In this document: positions 1 through 8,186 of the stretch, in pieces
How positions within the stretch are numbered: position 1 is the first letter of the stretch
Layout of the letters: the number at the start of each line of letters is the position of its first letter
NCBI GenBank assembly: GCA_035267185.1
Contig: DATFLY010000008.1
Span: 40,698-104,697, forward strand
Length of the DNA: 64,000 bases
DNA from: JAUIBE01 sp035267185
Lineage (GTDB): Bacteria; Pseudomonadota; Gammaproteobacteria; Xanthomonadales; SZUA-36
Direction of reading: 5' to 3'
Notes under the pieces: generated by a model
Databases searched by the model: none
What the model was told of the DNA's origin: nothing
Seen by the model: only the letters and a program-made list of their open reading frames with translations
Made by a program: the position numbers and the translations under genes

Positions 1-1
1 G

Positions 2-661
2 GCGGTCGGGCTGCCCGAGGGTCTGCCTGAAGGTGAATTCCTTCGCTGGCAGGGAAAGCCTGTCTGGTTGGATCTGGCCACCACGGTATTTCACGTTCGC
101 AAGATTGCGATTTATTTTTCAGCCTTGTTGTTGCTCAGAGCCTTCATCCTCCTGGGAGAAGGATTGCCAGCAGGTGAAATTGCAAGTTCCACCTTGAGCT
201 TTGTGGTACTCGCCATCGTGGCACTGGGCGTGCTTTGCCTGCTGGGTTGGCTGACGGCCCGGGCCTGTCGCTACACAATCACCAATCGTCGAGTGGTGAT
301 TCGCAGCGGCGTCGCCCTTCCCGTTACGGTTAACCTGCCTTTCAGCCGCATTGTATCTGCAGACTACCGGGAGAGGCGCGATGGCTGTGGTGACATCGTC
401 CTGACCATGAATGATTCCGAACGCCCCTCCTGGATGATCCTGTGGCCGTTTGTGCGTCCATGGAGCGTGGCAAAAGTCCGCCCCATGTTGCGCGCTCTTC
501 CCGAGTCGGCCAGGGTTGCGGAAATTATTCGTGATGCCCTGGTTGATTTCAGCAAAACCGGGACCGAGGAAGACATGACACCCAGGATCAGGCCAGTCTC
601 TGATTCGAAGAAACCTTCTGCCCACGAGTTTTCAGCAATCTCCGGTTCGGGAGTTGCCTGA
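2..661 (+). CDS. puhB: PuhB, photosynthetic complex assembly protein (5' end cut by window)
   Basis: PuhB is a membrane protein that helps assemble the reaction centre and LH1. The reading frame is open to the first base of the window, and its first residues (GLPEGLPEGE, then LRWQGKP) match the usual PuhB N-terminus, so the TTG at 68 is not the start and the true start lies upstream. Two or three hydrophobic segments follow (positions about 110-260). After them comes a PH-like domain with the motif YTITNRRVVIRSG. The gene ends 5 bp before puhC. Placement ahead of puhC and acsF is standard for purple bacteria and implies puhA upstream of the window. Confidence 0.93.
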   Translation, partial: AVGLPEGLPEGEFLRWQGKPVWLDLATTVFHVRKIAIYFSALLLLRAFILLGEGLPAGEIASSTLSFVVLAIVALGVLCLLGWLTARACRYTITNRRVVIRSGVALPVTVNLPFSRIVSADYRERRDGCGDIVLTMNDSERPSWMILWPFVRPWSVAKVRPMLRALPESARVAEIIRDALVDFSKTGTEEDMTPRIRPVSDSKKPSAHEFSAISGSGVA

Positions 662-666
662 GAGTC

Positions 667-1215
667 ATGACAGACCATCACCAAAAGCTTGCACCTGGGC
701 AACGGCCGTTTCCTCTGCCACCCCTGATCGGGGCTGCGTTACTGATTTTCGTAAGCATCGCATCGGTTGCCGCCTACCGCTATTTCAGCGACCCGGAAAC
801 CGGCATGGATTCGAGCGCCCGGGTAATAGCAAGCCGTCAACTCAGATTCGATGATGCAGCCGACGGCAGCGTCATCGTTCGCGACAGCAACAACGGGGCG
901 CTTGTACAAACCCTGCCGGTTGGCGAATATGGATTTGTCAGAGCGACGCTTCGTGGCCTGGTCCGCACCAGGAAAGCGCTTGGCAAAAATGACAAGACCC
1001 TGCCCTTCCTGATCGAACTCAGGGAATCAGGACGATTGATGCTGATCGACCCACTCACCAGCCAGGAAGTAGACCTGTGGGCATTCGGCGAGAGCAATGC
1101 ACGACAGTTTGTAGGATTTCTGAATGATCAGGAATCCGCAACGAGACAATCCAGAGACATCACCGCAGTGGCAGTGCCCGGTGGTGACAGTTCTGATTCT
1201 GAAATATCAAATTAA
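667..1215 (+). CDS. puhC: PuhC, photosynthetic complex assembly protein
   Basis: This 182-residue protein has a short cytoplasmic N-terminus, one membrane segment (residues about 18-40) and a periplasmic domain. That is the PuhC layout, and the phrases VRATLRGLVRTRK and LIDPLTSQEVDLWAFG are family-like. PuhC is needed for normal reaction-centre/LH1 levels in Rhodobacter. The gene lies 5 bp after puhB and 29 bp before acsF, so all three are probably co-transcribed. The C-terminal 20 residues (Ser/Asp-rich) look disordered. Confidence 0.92.
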   Translation: MTDHHQKLAPGQRPFPLPPLIGAALLIFVSIASVAAYRYFSDPETGMDSSARVIASRQLRFDDAADGSVIVRDSNNGALVQTLPVGEYGFVRATLRGLVRTRKALGKNDKTLPFLIELRESGRLMLIDPLTSQEVDLWAFGESNARQFVGFLNDQESATRQSRDITAVAVPGGDSSDSEISN

Positions 1216-1244
1216 TAACTCACCGGAAAATACGGGAGCCAAAT

Positions 1245-2324
1245 ATGAACCACGCCATTACCGCTGACAAAGTCAAAAGCGCAAAAGTCAACCAGGCGAC
1301 GCAAAAAGCAAATACCGAAACCCTGCTGACACCTCGTTTCTATACCACCGATTTTGATGCCTTTGACAAACTTGATCTCGAGCCTGTCCGTGAAGAGTGG
1401 GACGCCCTGATGCAGGAGTTTGAAAACGACGCCAACAGCAATCATTTCGAACGTGACGAGTCATTCCAGTCTGAAATCAAGCCGATGTCGAAAGAGCTCG
1501 AGAAAGAATTTCTCGGGTTCATGATCTCCTCGGTGACCTCTGAGTATTCAGGTCATGTCCTTTATCGTGATATTGCTCGTAAGGTCGAAAATCCGGACGT
1601 CAAGCAGGTGATGAATTACATGGCCCGCGATGAGTCTCGTCACGCCGGTTTTATCAATTACGCACTCAGGGATTTTGGCCATCCTGTGAACCTGATGTTC
1701 TTGCAGAAAGCCAAGAAATACAAATTCTTCAAACCAAAGTACATTTATTATGCGACTTACCTTTCGGAGAAAATCGGGTACGCGAGGTACATCACGATTT
1801 ACCGTCAGCTGGAGGCAAATCCTGAACGGCGCTTTCACCCGCTCTTCAAGTGGTTCGAAGACTGGTGCAACGATGAATATCGCCATGGTGAGGTTCTTGC
1901 CCTGATCATGAAAGCCGATCCGAAGCTTCAACGTGGTTACAACAAGCTCTGGATTCGGTTCTTCCTTGTTGCGGTTTATGCCACGATGTATGTTCGCGAT
2001 CACAGCCGGCCCTACATGCATGAAGCCATGGGTTTTGAAGCCACAGACTATGATCACCAGGTGTTCGACATCACCACCGAGATCTCGAAACAGATTTTCC
2101 CGCTCAGTCTTGATACACATAACCCGGCTTTCCGACGTGGCCTGGATCGCCTGGTGAAAATCAGTGCGTCTGCCGATGCGGCAAAGGCCAGGGGCGGATT
2201 GATTGGCGGTATCAAGCGTATCGGCTGCAGCATCGCCGGAGCAGCTGTCTTCCTGCGGCTTTATACGATCAAAACCAAAAAGCATGAGCTGCCCGGGAAA
2301 GTTCTCAAGGCGCCTTCCTGGTAA
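1245..2324 (+). CDS. acsF: AcsF, aerobic Mg-protoporphyrin IX monomethyl ester cyclase
   Basis: AcsF is the diiron oxygenase that uses O2 to close ring E of bacteriochlorophyll, giving divinyl protochlorophyllide. At 359 residues it has family length. Two diiron-binding motifs are visible: DESRHAGF and NDEYRHGEV (an ExxH pair each). The ATG at 1245 follows a GGGAGCC ribosome-binding-like stretch. The gene sits between puhC and puhE, a common arrangement. No anaerobic bchE is seen in the window, so ring-E closure by these genes requires oxygen. Confidence 0.97.
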   Translation: MNHAITADKVKSAKVNQATQKANTETLLTPRFYTTDFDAFDKLDLEPVREEWDALMQEFENDANSNHFERDESFQSEIKPMSKELEKEFLGFMISSVTSEYSGHVLYRDIARKVENPDVKQVMNYMARDESRHAGFINYALRDFGHPVNLMFLQKAKKYKFFKPKYIYYATYLSEKIGYARYITIYRQLEANPERRFHPLFKWFEDWCNDEYRHGEVLALIMKADPKLQRGYNKLWIRFFLVAVYATMYVRDHSRPYMHEAMGFEATDYDHQVFDITTEISKQIFPLSLDTHNPAFRRGLDRLVKISASADAAKARGGLIGGIKRIGCSIAGAAVFLRLYTIKTKKHELPGKVLKAPSW

Positions 2325-2331
2325 TTCATTG

Positions 2332-3138
2332 ATGGAATACCTGGTTCCAGTAACATTTGCGATCCTGACCTGGTGGGTTTCGACCCTGCTCCTGATGCGT
2401 TGCATCCTGCGAGCGCGCCAGCGCAGCAAGCTGGTGCTCGTGGTTATGACAGTCATCGCGTTGCTCAGCTTCGTGGCGGTGTTCGTCTCGCGGGACTGGA
2501 CAACACCTCTGGGTGTTTATCTTGCTTTCCTTAGCGCGCTGGGCTTGTGGGCCTGGCATGAAGCAACGTACTTCCTGGGATTCGTTACCGGCCCCAGGCC
2601 CGAGGCCTGCCCACCGGGTGTCAGCGCCGGTCAGCGGTTTTTATTCGGTGTACGTGTAAGTCTTTACCACGAATTGGCGATTGTCCTGACCGCAATTGCA
2701 GTTGCCTGGGTCACCATTGGTTCATCAAACCAGACGGCCATGTGGGTCTTTGTCCTGCTTTGGCTGATGCGCTGGTCAGCCAAGTTGAACATTTTCCTCG
2801 GCGTTCGAAACCTTCACCAGGAATACTGGCCTGTTCACCTTCAGTACCTGGCCAGCTATGCCAAGAGCGCAACCATGAATCCGCTCTACCCGGTTACTGC
2901 AGGTTTATCCTTGTTGGCATTTGGATGGCTGATTGCCAAGGCTGCCGCATCAACCAGCGCCTATGAACTCACGGCATTTGTCCTGATCGCCGTTCTGCTG
3001 TTCCTCGCCCTGCTTGAACATGCATTTTTAATGTATCGCGTGCCGGACGGTCGATTGTGGCGCTGGGCCGTTGATGGCGGCAAGAGTGGCAACCTTCCAA
3101 CTGACGATTCCCGTTTGCGACCCAGCCAGGGGCCCTGA
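2332..3138 (+). CDS. puhE: PuhE, putative photosynthetic complex assembly protein (DUF3623)
   Basis: This is a 268-residue polytopic membrane protein with about seven hydrophobic segments, of the PuhE/DUF3623 family. Diagnostic stretches are AWHEATYFLGFVTGPR and NIFLGVRNLHQEYWP. The start is taken at the ATG at 2332, which follows the acsF stop by 7 bp; a longer frame reaching back inside acsF has no homology-like content. The stop overlaps the bchI start (ATGA at 3135-3138), indicating translational coupling. PuhE modulates bacteriochlorophyll and complex levels in Rhodobacter; its biochemical role is unclear. Confidence 0.92.
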   Translation: MEYLVPVTFAILTWWVSTLLLMRCILRARQRSKLVLVVMTVIALLSFVAVFVSRDWTTPLGVYLAFLSALGLWAWHEATYFLGFVTGPRPEACPPGVSAGQRFLFGVRVSLYHELAIVLTAIAVAWVTIGSSNQTAMWVFVLLWLMRWSAKLNIFLGVRNLHQEYWPVHLQYLASYAKSATMNPLYPVTAGLSLLAFGWLIAKAAASTSAYELTAFVLIAVLLFLALLEHAFLMYRVPDGRLWRWAVDGGKSGNLPTDDSRLRPSQGP

Positions 3139-4160
3139 TGAACCCAGCTTTTCCTTTCAGCGCCATTGTCGGACAGGACGAAATGAAAATGGCGCTGCTG
3201 ATCGCTGCAGTTGACCCCACCATTGGCGGAGTACTGGTATTCGGCGATCGAGGCACCGGTAAATCTACTGCAGTTCGTGGTCTTGCAGGCCTGTTGCCAA
3301 AAGTCGACATGGTGACTGGCTGCCCCTACAACCGCGAGCCCGACAATTTATCCTGTGAATGCAGCGCATGCCAGCCCACCGATGACGGCGCAGTGCGCAA
3401 GACAGGAATGCAGACCGTACCGGTCGTTGATCTGCCACTGGGCGTCACAGAAGACAGAGTGGTGGGTGCGCTGGATATTGAACGCGCCCTGGTTCATGGC
3501 GAAAAAGCCTTCGAACCAGGTCTGCTGGCAAGGGCCAACCGCGGATTTTTGTATATCGACGAAGTCAACCTGCTGGAGGATCACATCGTCGATCTCCTTC
3601 TTGATGTCGCCGCTTCGGGTGAAAACGTGGTGGAGCGTGAAGGCCTGAGCGTTCGTCATCCGGCAAGATTTGTACTGGTGGGCAGCGGAAACCCTGAAGA
3701 AGGCGAATTACGCCCCCAGCTACTTGACCGGTTTGGAATTTGCGTGGATGTAAGAACGCCCACTGAAATCAGCGAACGAATCAAGGTGATTCGAAGACGA
3801 GATGAATTCGAACGCGACCCCAGGGCATATATAAGACGATGGGCCGGCCAGGATGGACGGATTCGCAACCAGATTCTGCGGGCCCGCAATGCGATTGGCA
3901 AAGTTAAGGTTTCTGAACCCATTGTCGAAACAGCCGCCCAAATCTGCATTGCCCTGGGCACAGATGGTTTGCGCGGAGAACTGACCCTGGTCAGGGCATC
4001 ACGAGCCATGGCATCACTCGAGGGAAAATCCGCTGTCAGCAAAACACATCTGCGACATGTGGCTTCCATGGTGCTTCGTCATCGGCTGCGTCGTGACCCT
4101 CTGGATGAGTCAGACGCGGGGGTACGCGTTGAACGAACCCTTTCGGAGATATTTGAATGA
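3138..4160 (+). CDS. bchI: BchI, magnesium chelatase ATPase subunit I
   Basis: BchI is the AAA+ motor of Mg-chelatase, which inserts Mg2+ into protoporphyrin IX together with BchD and BchH. The protein has a Walker A (FGDRGTGKST, near residue 40) and a Walker B (GFLYIDEVNLLEDH). It also has the family's cysteine-bearing insert CPYNREPDNLSCECSAC and the stretch VGSGNPEEGELRPQLLDRFG with its arginine. At 340 residues it is complete. It overlaps puhE upstream and bchD downstream by 4 bp (ATGA at 4157). BchH must be encoded elsewhere. Confidence 0.98.
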   Translation: MNPAFPFSAIVGQDEMKMALLIAAVDPTIGGVLVFGDRGTGKSTAVRGLAGLLPKVDMVTGCPYNREPDNLSCECSACQPTDDGAVRKTGMQTVPVVDLPLGVTEDRVVGALDIERALVHGEKAFEPGLLARANRGFLYIDEVNLLEDHIVDLLLDVAASGENVVEREGLSVRHPARFVLVGSGNPEEGELRPQLLDRFGICVDVRTPTEISERIKVIRRRDEFERDPRAYIRRWAGQDGRIRNQILRARNAIGKVKVSEPIVETAAQICIALGTDGLRGELTLVRASRAMASLEGKSAVSKTHLRHVASMVLRHRLRRDPLDESDAGVRVERTLSEIFE

Positions 4161-5932
4161 GCGACGAACAACCGGTCACAGATGCCACGCTGGTGCTGGG
4201 CATGCTGCTGACTGACCCGGTCGGACTGGGCGGAGCGGTTCTGGTTGGACGACCTGGTTATCTTCGGGACCGCTGGCTCAGTGTATTCCAGGACCACCTT
4301 GCCGAGGAGACGCCTTTCAGGCGACTTCCTGTCAATATCGACGATGATCGCCTGATCGGCGGGCTCGACATCGTTGCCACCCTGACAAGCATGAAACCTG
4401 TTGTCGCCCGTGGTGTGCTGGCTGAATGTCACCAGGGTGTTGCCATATTGCCCATGGCTGAACGACTGCTGCCAGGCACTGCTGCCCGAATTTGTGCCGT
4501 GATGGACAGCAAGTCAGTGACCTGTGAAAGAGAAGGGATTACACGACAGTGGCCAGCAGAAATTTGCGTGATTGCTCTCGATGAACACGTCGAGGATGAG
4601 GAAGGAATCAGTCCTGACCTGGAAGACCGCCTTGCTTTCTCGATTTTCACGGATGATCCGGAATGTGCAGCATTGAATAAGCTGCCCTGGTCCGAAAATG
4701 ACGTCGGCCGCGCCAGGGTCAGACTGAAAAACATTGATACACAAAATACTGATATCGAACACCTGGTGAACGGCTGCCTGGCACTGGGAATTGATTCAAT
4801 GCGAAGCCCCTTGCTTGCGTTGCGCGCAGCCTGTGCCTCTGCGGCACTTGAAGGCCGGGATTCGGTTAATCAATCAGACCTGGAAACCGCTGCTCGCCTG
4901 GTTCTTCTGCCCCGAGCACGACAATGGCCAATTAACGCTGATGAACAGGAGGAACAACCGCAGGAATCAATGGAAGAACAACCACCTCCCGAGCCTCAAG
5001 ACGACCAGCAGCCATCCCCTGATCGCGAGGCAATTCCTGAAGAGGTTCTTTTACAGGCGGCCGCAGCCAGCTTGCCACCTGACCTGTTGAATCGCCTTTA
5101 CACAAGCAGCCTGAGCAGGCGCAAGGCGCGCGGCGGCGGACGCTTTGGCGGTGGCGGTGCCGGAAACAAACGCGGAAGGCCAATTGGAGTAAGACGAGGC
5201 AAGCCTGGAGGCGGCGCCCGACTGAATATCCTGGCTACTCTGAAAGCAGCTGTACCGTGGCAGGGTATTCGAAAGAAAGCACCCGAACATCACCACCAGG
5301 ATTTCACCCTGCCCACGCCACGCCTGCGCGTTTACCCTGATGACCTCCACCTGACACGCTACAAGATCAAGCACGAATCCACCGTCATTTTCCTGGTGGA
5401 TGCATCGGGATCTGCGGCGGCGCAACGACTGGCTGAATCTAAAGGTGCAGTGGAACTGTTGTTGTCACAATGCTATGTGCGACGCGATCAGGTTGCTTTG
5501 CTTGCTTTCAGGGGCAAGGATGCCGAGGTCCTGCTGCCACCAACAAGGGCGATGGCAAGAGCGCGCAGGGAACTTGCGGCACTTCCCGGTGGCGGTGGCA
5601 CCCCGATGGCGGCTGGTTTCCAGGCAACAGCCAGGCTGGCCGAGGACGTGGAAAGAAGAGGCAGACGGCCGGTCATTGTTGTGATGACTGATGGTCGGGC
5701 CAACATTGCATCTGACGGAACTCCGGGTCATGCCCAGGCGACCGAGGATGCCGAGAACACTGCGAAATTCATGCAGGCCAGGCGATGGGAAACGCTTTTC
5801 ATAGACACTTCAAGGCGGCCGCGGCGTAAAGCACGTGAAATTGCTGACGCCCTGGGCGCACATTATCTTCCGATGCCTCATGCCAGCGCTCATACTCTGA
5901 ACGATGCCATCCGGGGCACCGTTCTGTCATGA
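4157..5932 (+). CDS. bchD: BchD, magnesium chelatase subunit D
   Basis: BchD partners BchI in the Mg-chelatase motor complex. The order is a degenerate AAA+ domain (residues about 1-255), an acidic Pro/Gln/Glu linker (about 258-290), a Gly/Arg-rich stretch (RKARGGGRFGGGGAGNKRG) and a C-terminal von Willebrand A domain. The MIDAS motif is VDASGSAAAQR, followed by the threonine/aspartate segments GGGGTPMAAG and VMTDGRAN. At 591 residues it is within family range. It overlaps bchI and bchO by 4 bp each. Confidence 0.97.
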   Translation: MSDEQPVTDATLVLGMLLTDPVGLGGAVLVGRPGYLRDRWLSVFQDHLAEETPFRRLPVNIDDDRLIGGLDIVATLTSMKPVVARGVLAECHQGVAILPMAERLLPGTAARICAVMDSKSVTCEREGITRQWPAEICVIALDEHVEDEEGISPDLEDRLAFSIFTDDPECAALNKLPWSENDVGRARVRLKNIDTQNTDIEHLVNGCLALGIDSMRSPLLALRAACASAALEGRDSVNQSDLETAARLVLLPRARQWPINADEQEEQPQESMEEQPPPEPQDDQQPSPDREAIPEEVLLQAAAASLPPDLLNRLYTSSLSRRKARGGGRFGGGGAGNKRGRPIGVRRGKPGGGARLNILATLKAAVPWQGIRKKAPEHHHQDFTLPTPRLRVYPDDLHLTRYKIKHESTVIFLVDASGSAAAQRLAESKGAVELLLSQCYVRRDQVALLAFRGKDAEVLLPPTRAMARARRELAALPGGGGTPMAAGFQATARLAEDVERRGRRPVIVVMTDGRANIASDGTPGHAQATEDAENTAKFMQARRWETLFIDTSRRPRRKAREIADALGAHYLPMPHASAHTLNDAIRGTVLS

Positions 5933-6891
5933 CTTCCGGGATGACAACGGCATCTAACGCCGGGATCCAGGCAAAACCAAATGTTGACGACCGGGAAACC
6001 GCGGCTTCATCACGGGAAGGAAATTCAACCGCTTCCGTAGCAGGCATCAGGCGTTATTCTGTATTTTCGGGCGGCCTGCAATGGCACATCAAGCGCAAGG
6101 GCGCAACCGCGCAAGATGAAGCAACAAGCGTACTGCTCCTGCATGGTACGGGTTCTTCCATTCACTCCTGGAACGGGCTTTTCCCTCAACTGCCAGACAA
6201 CTTCGATGTACTTGCCCCCGATCTTCCGGGACATGGCGACACCCTGGGCGCAGGTGACTCCGAACTCACACTGAGTGGTATGGCCTCTTCGTTGGCTGCA
6301 TTGCTTTCCAAAATGGAATTCAAACCTGAGCTATTGATCGGCCACTCTGCCGGCGCGGCCATCGCCCTGAAAATGGGTTGTGAAGGAACAGTTAATCCAC
6401 GCCTGATCGTGGGAATCAATGCAGCCTTACTGCCTTACGGAGGGCGATTTGCGCCCGTATTCAGGCCTATCGCAAAAGCATTTGCAAGCATGCCTGGCTT
6501 GCCAGGCCTGGTGGCTTCAAGGGCAAGAAAACCCGGCGCAGTGGAACGCCTGATTTCCGGCACAGGCTCAAAACTCGGTGAAGAGGAAGTCGGTCACTAT
6601 CGTCATCTGTTGAGCTCACAACGTCACGTGACCAGCACTTTGACCATGATGGCCAACTGGCGGCTCGAGGGACTGCTTCATGACTTTCAGCGCACCGGTA
6701 TTCCTCTCACTCTTCTGGTTGCTGAACAGGACAGGATGGTCGAACCGTGGCAGGCAGAAAACGCTTGCGAAATAGCAACGCAAACCAGACTGATTCATCT
6801 TTCCGGCCTGGGCCACCTGGCACATGAGGAAGATCCGAAAACAGTGGCAACCACCCTGCTTGATGCCTGGACAGAGGTCAGCAAGGGATGA
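5929..6891 (+). CDS. bchO: BchO, alpha/beta hydrolase of Mg-chelatase operon
   Basis: This is an alpha/beta-fold hydrolase of the BchO type, found next to bchID in purple bacteria. Its exact reaction is not established. It has an oxyanion region LLLHGTGSSIHSW, a nucleophile elbow LIGHSAGAAIA (serine), an acid segment VAEQDRMVEP and a late histidine in LSGLGHLAHEE. The first roughly 40 residues (TTASNAGIQAKP and after) are low-complexity. The true start could therefore be later, although the ATG at 5929 overlaps the bchD stop. It is followed by DUF3422 with a 4-bp overlap at 6888. Confidence 0.93.
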   Translation: MTSGMTTASNAGIQAKPNVDDRETAASSREGNSTASVAGIRRYSVFSGGLQWHIKRKGATAQDEATSVLLLHGTGSSIHSWNGLFPQLPDNFDVLAPDLPGHGDTLGAGDSELTLSGMASSLAALLSKMEFKPELLIGHSAGAAIALKMGCEGTVNPRLIVGINAALLPYGGRFAPVFRPIAKAFASMPGLPGLVASRARKPGAVERLISGTGSKLGEEEVGHYRHLLSSQRHVTSTLTMMANWRLEGLLHDFQRTGIPLTLLVAEQDRMVEPWQAENACEIATQTRLIHLSGLGHLAHEEDPKTVATTLLDAWTEVSKG

Positions 6892-8186
6892 CCATTTGTC
6901 TGGCCGAGCTTGATCATCCACTTCGTGAAACAGTCAACAACGAGGTTCACGCCCGCCCTTCCGAACCGCTTGGTAATTCATGTGCCATTTCGTACGTGGT
7001 GCTGGTACATGGGCCTGATACACCTGACCCGCACGAACAACTGTCCGCACTGCTTGAACTTCTGGATTTACCATCGGCTCAGAACGACCAGAAGTTTTAC
7101 GCTGCCAGTGCGGGGGATTTTCAGCTGAGATGGGAGCTTCACACGGAATTTTCCCGTTACAGTTTCAAGATCGAAAACCCGACGAACGAACCGTTTGAAT
7201 CTCCGCCCATAGAAAAAGCCCCGGAGCAGTGGATTGCGACCCTGCGAGGACAAGTGATGGTCGCGATCAACACACGGATTGAGCCACTGGAAGAACCGGA
7301 CACCAGCCTCAGCGCCATCTCAAAAGCCTGGTTCGACGGCAACATCCTGGTCGGTTCTCAAATTGGCTCGGGAAGTGCCATCGCGGTGACCGATTTTCGG
7401 ATTCGCGAAGATGGGTTCAACCGGCTCCTGGTGCTCAACCACGCCATGAATGAAATGCAGACCGGCCGCATGGTTCAGCGACTGCTTGAAATCGATACTT
7501 ACCGGGTCCTGACATTACTGGCGCTTCCCGTTGCACAGGGACTGCAGCCACAATTGAGGGAAATGGAGTCTGAAATCGCTTCAATCAGCAACCTGCTTGC
7601 ACAGGGTGACCAGGAGTCAGACCAGGGCCTTCTGGACAGAATTATCCTGCTCGACGCAGAAAGTGAATCGAAACGACTGAACAGCCAATACCGCTTCAGC
7701 GCCGCTGATGCTTATTACGAGCTCGTGGTAAATCGAATCGAGGAATTGAGGGAAATCAGAATCAACGGTGTGCAAAATTTTGACGAATTTACAACCCGGC
7801 GCCTGTCACCAGCGGTCAAGACCTGCCGCTCCACGGCTGCTCGTCAAAGCACGCTATCCGAGCGCATGGCAAGGGCGACCCAATTACTCTCCACCCGGGT
7901 AGATGTTGAGCGACAAAAAAACCAGCAGGAGTTGCTGGCGTCCATGAACAATCGGGCAAAGACCCAGCTTCGTCTCCAGGCCACTGTTGAAGGATTGTCG
8001 GTTGCGGCCATTACTTACTATGTCGTTGGCCTGATGTCTTATATCGCCAGCGGCCTGAAGGATCTGGGCGTCGCGATCAACCCTAAACTGGCCACTGCCA
8101 TCAGTGTGCCGTTCGTTGCAGTGGCGATTTTTATTGCGGTACGCAAAGTACGACAAAAAGTCTCCGGGGACGACGTCGATGAGTAA
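6888..8186 (+). CDS. DUF3422 family protein, membrane-anchored, inside the photosynthesis operon
   Basis: I recognise a DUF3422 (COG4949-like) protein of 432 residues, function unknown. It opens with the typical HPLRETVNNEVHARPSEPL, has a soluble and partly coiled-coil body (residues about 200-370), and ends with two hydrophobic segments (about 370-390 and 405-420) that should anchor it in the membrane. It overlaps bchO by 4 bp and crtI by 8 bp, so it is translated as part of the bch/crt operon. It could act as a scaffold in pigment or membrane assembly; that is inference from location only. Confidence 0.88.
   Translation: MTICLAELDHPLRETVNNEVHARPSEPLGNSCAISYVVLVHGPDTPDPHEQLSALLELLDLPSAQNDQKFYAASAGDFQLRWELHTEFSRYSFKIENPTNEPFESPPIEKAPEQWIATLRGQVMVAINTRIEPLEEPDTSLSAISKAWFDGNILVGSQIGSGSAIAVTDFRIREDGFNRLLVLNHAMNEMQTGRMVQRLLEIDTYRVLTLLALPVAQGLQPQLREMESEIASISNLLAQGDQESDQGLLDRIILLDAESESKRLNSQYRFSAADAYYELVVNRIEELREIRINGVQNFDEFTTRRLSPAVKTCRSTAARQSTLSERMARATQLLSTRVDVERQKNQQELLASMNNRAKTQLRLQATVEGLSVAAITYYVVGLMSYIASGLKDLGVAINPKLATAISVPFVAVAIFIAVRKVRQKVSGDDVDE

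Noticed and set aside
2203..2331. Upstream extension of PuhE into acsF
   Set aside because: The extension is acsF read in another frame; PuhE homology begins at the ATG at 2332.
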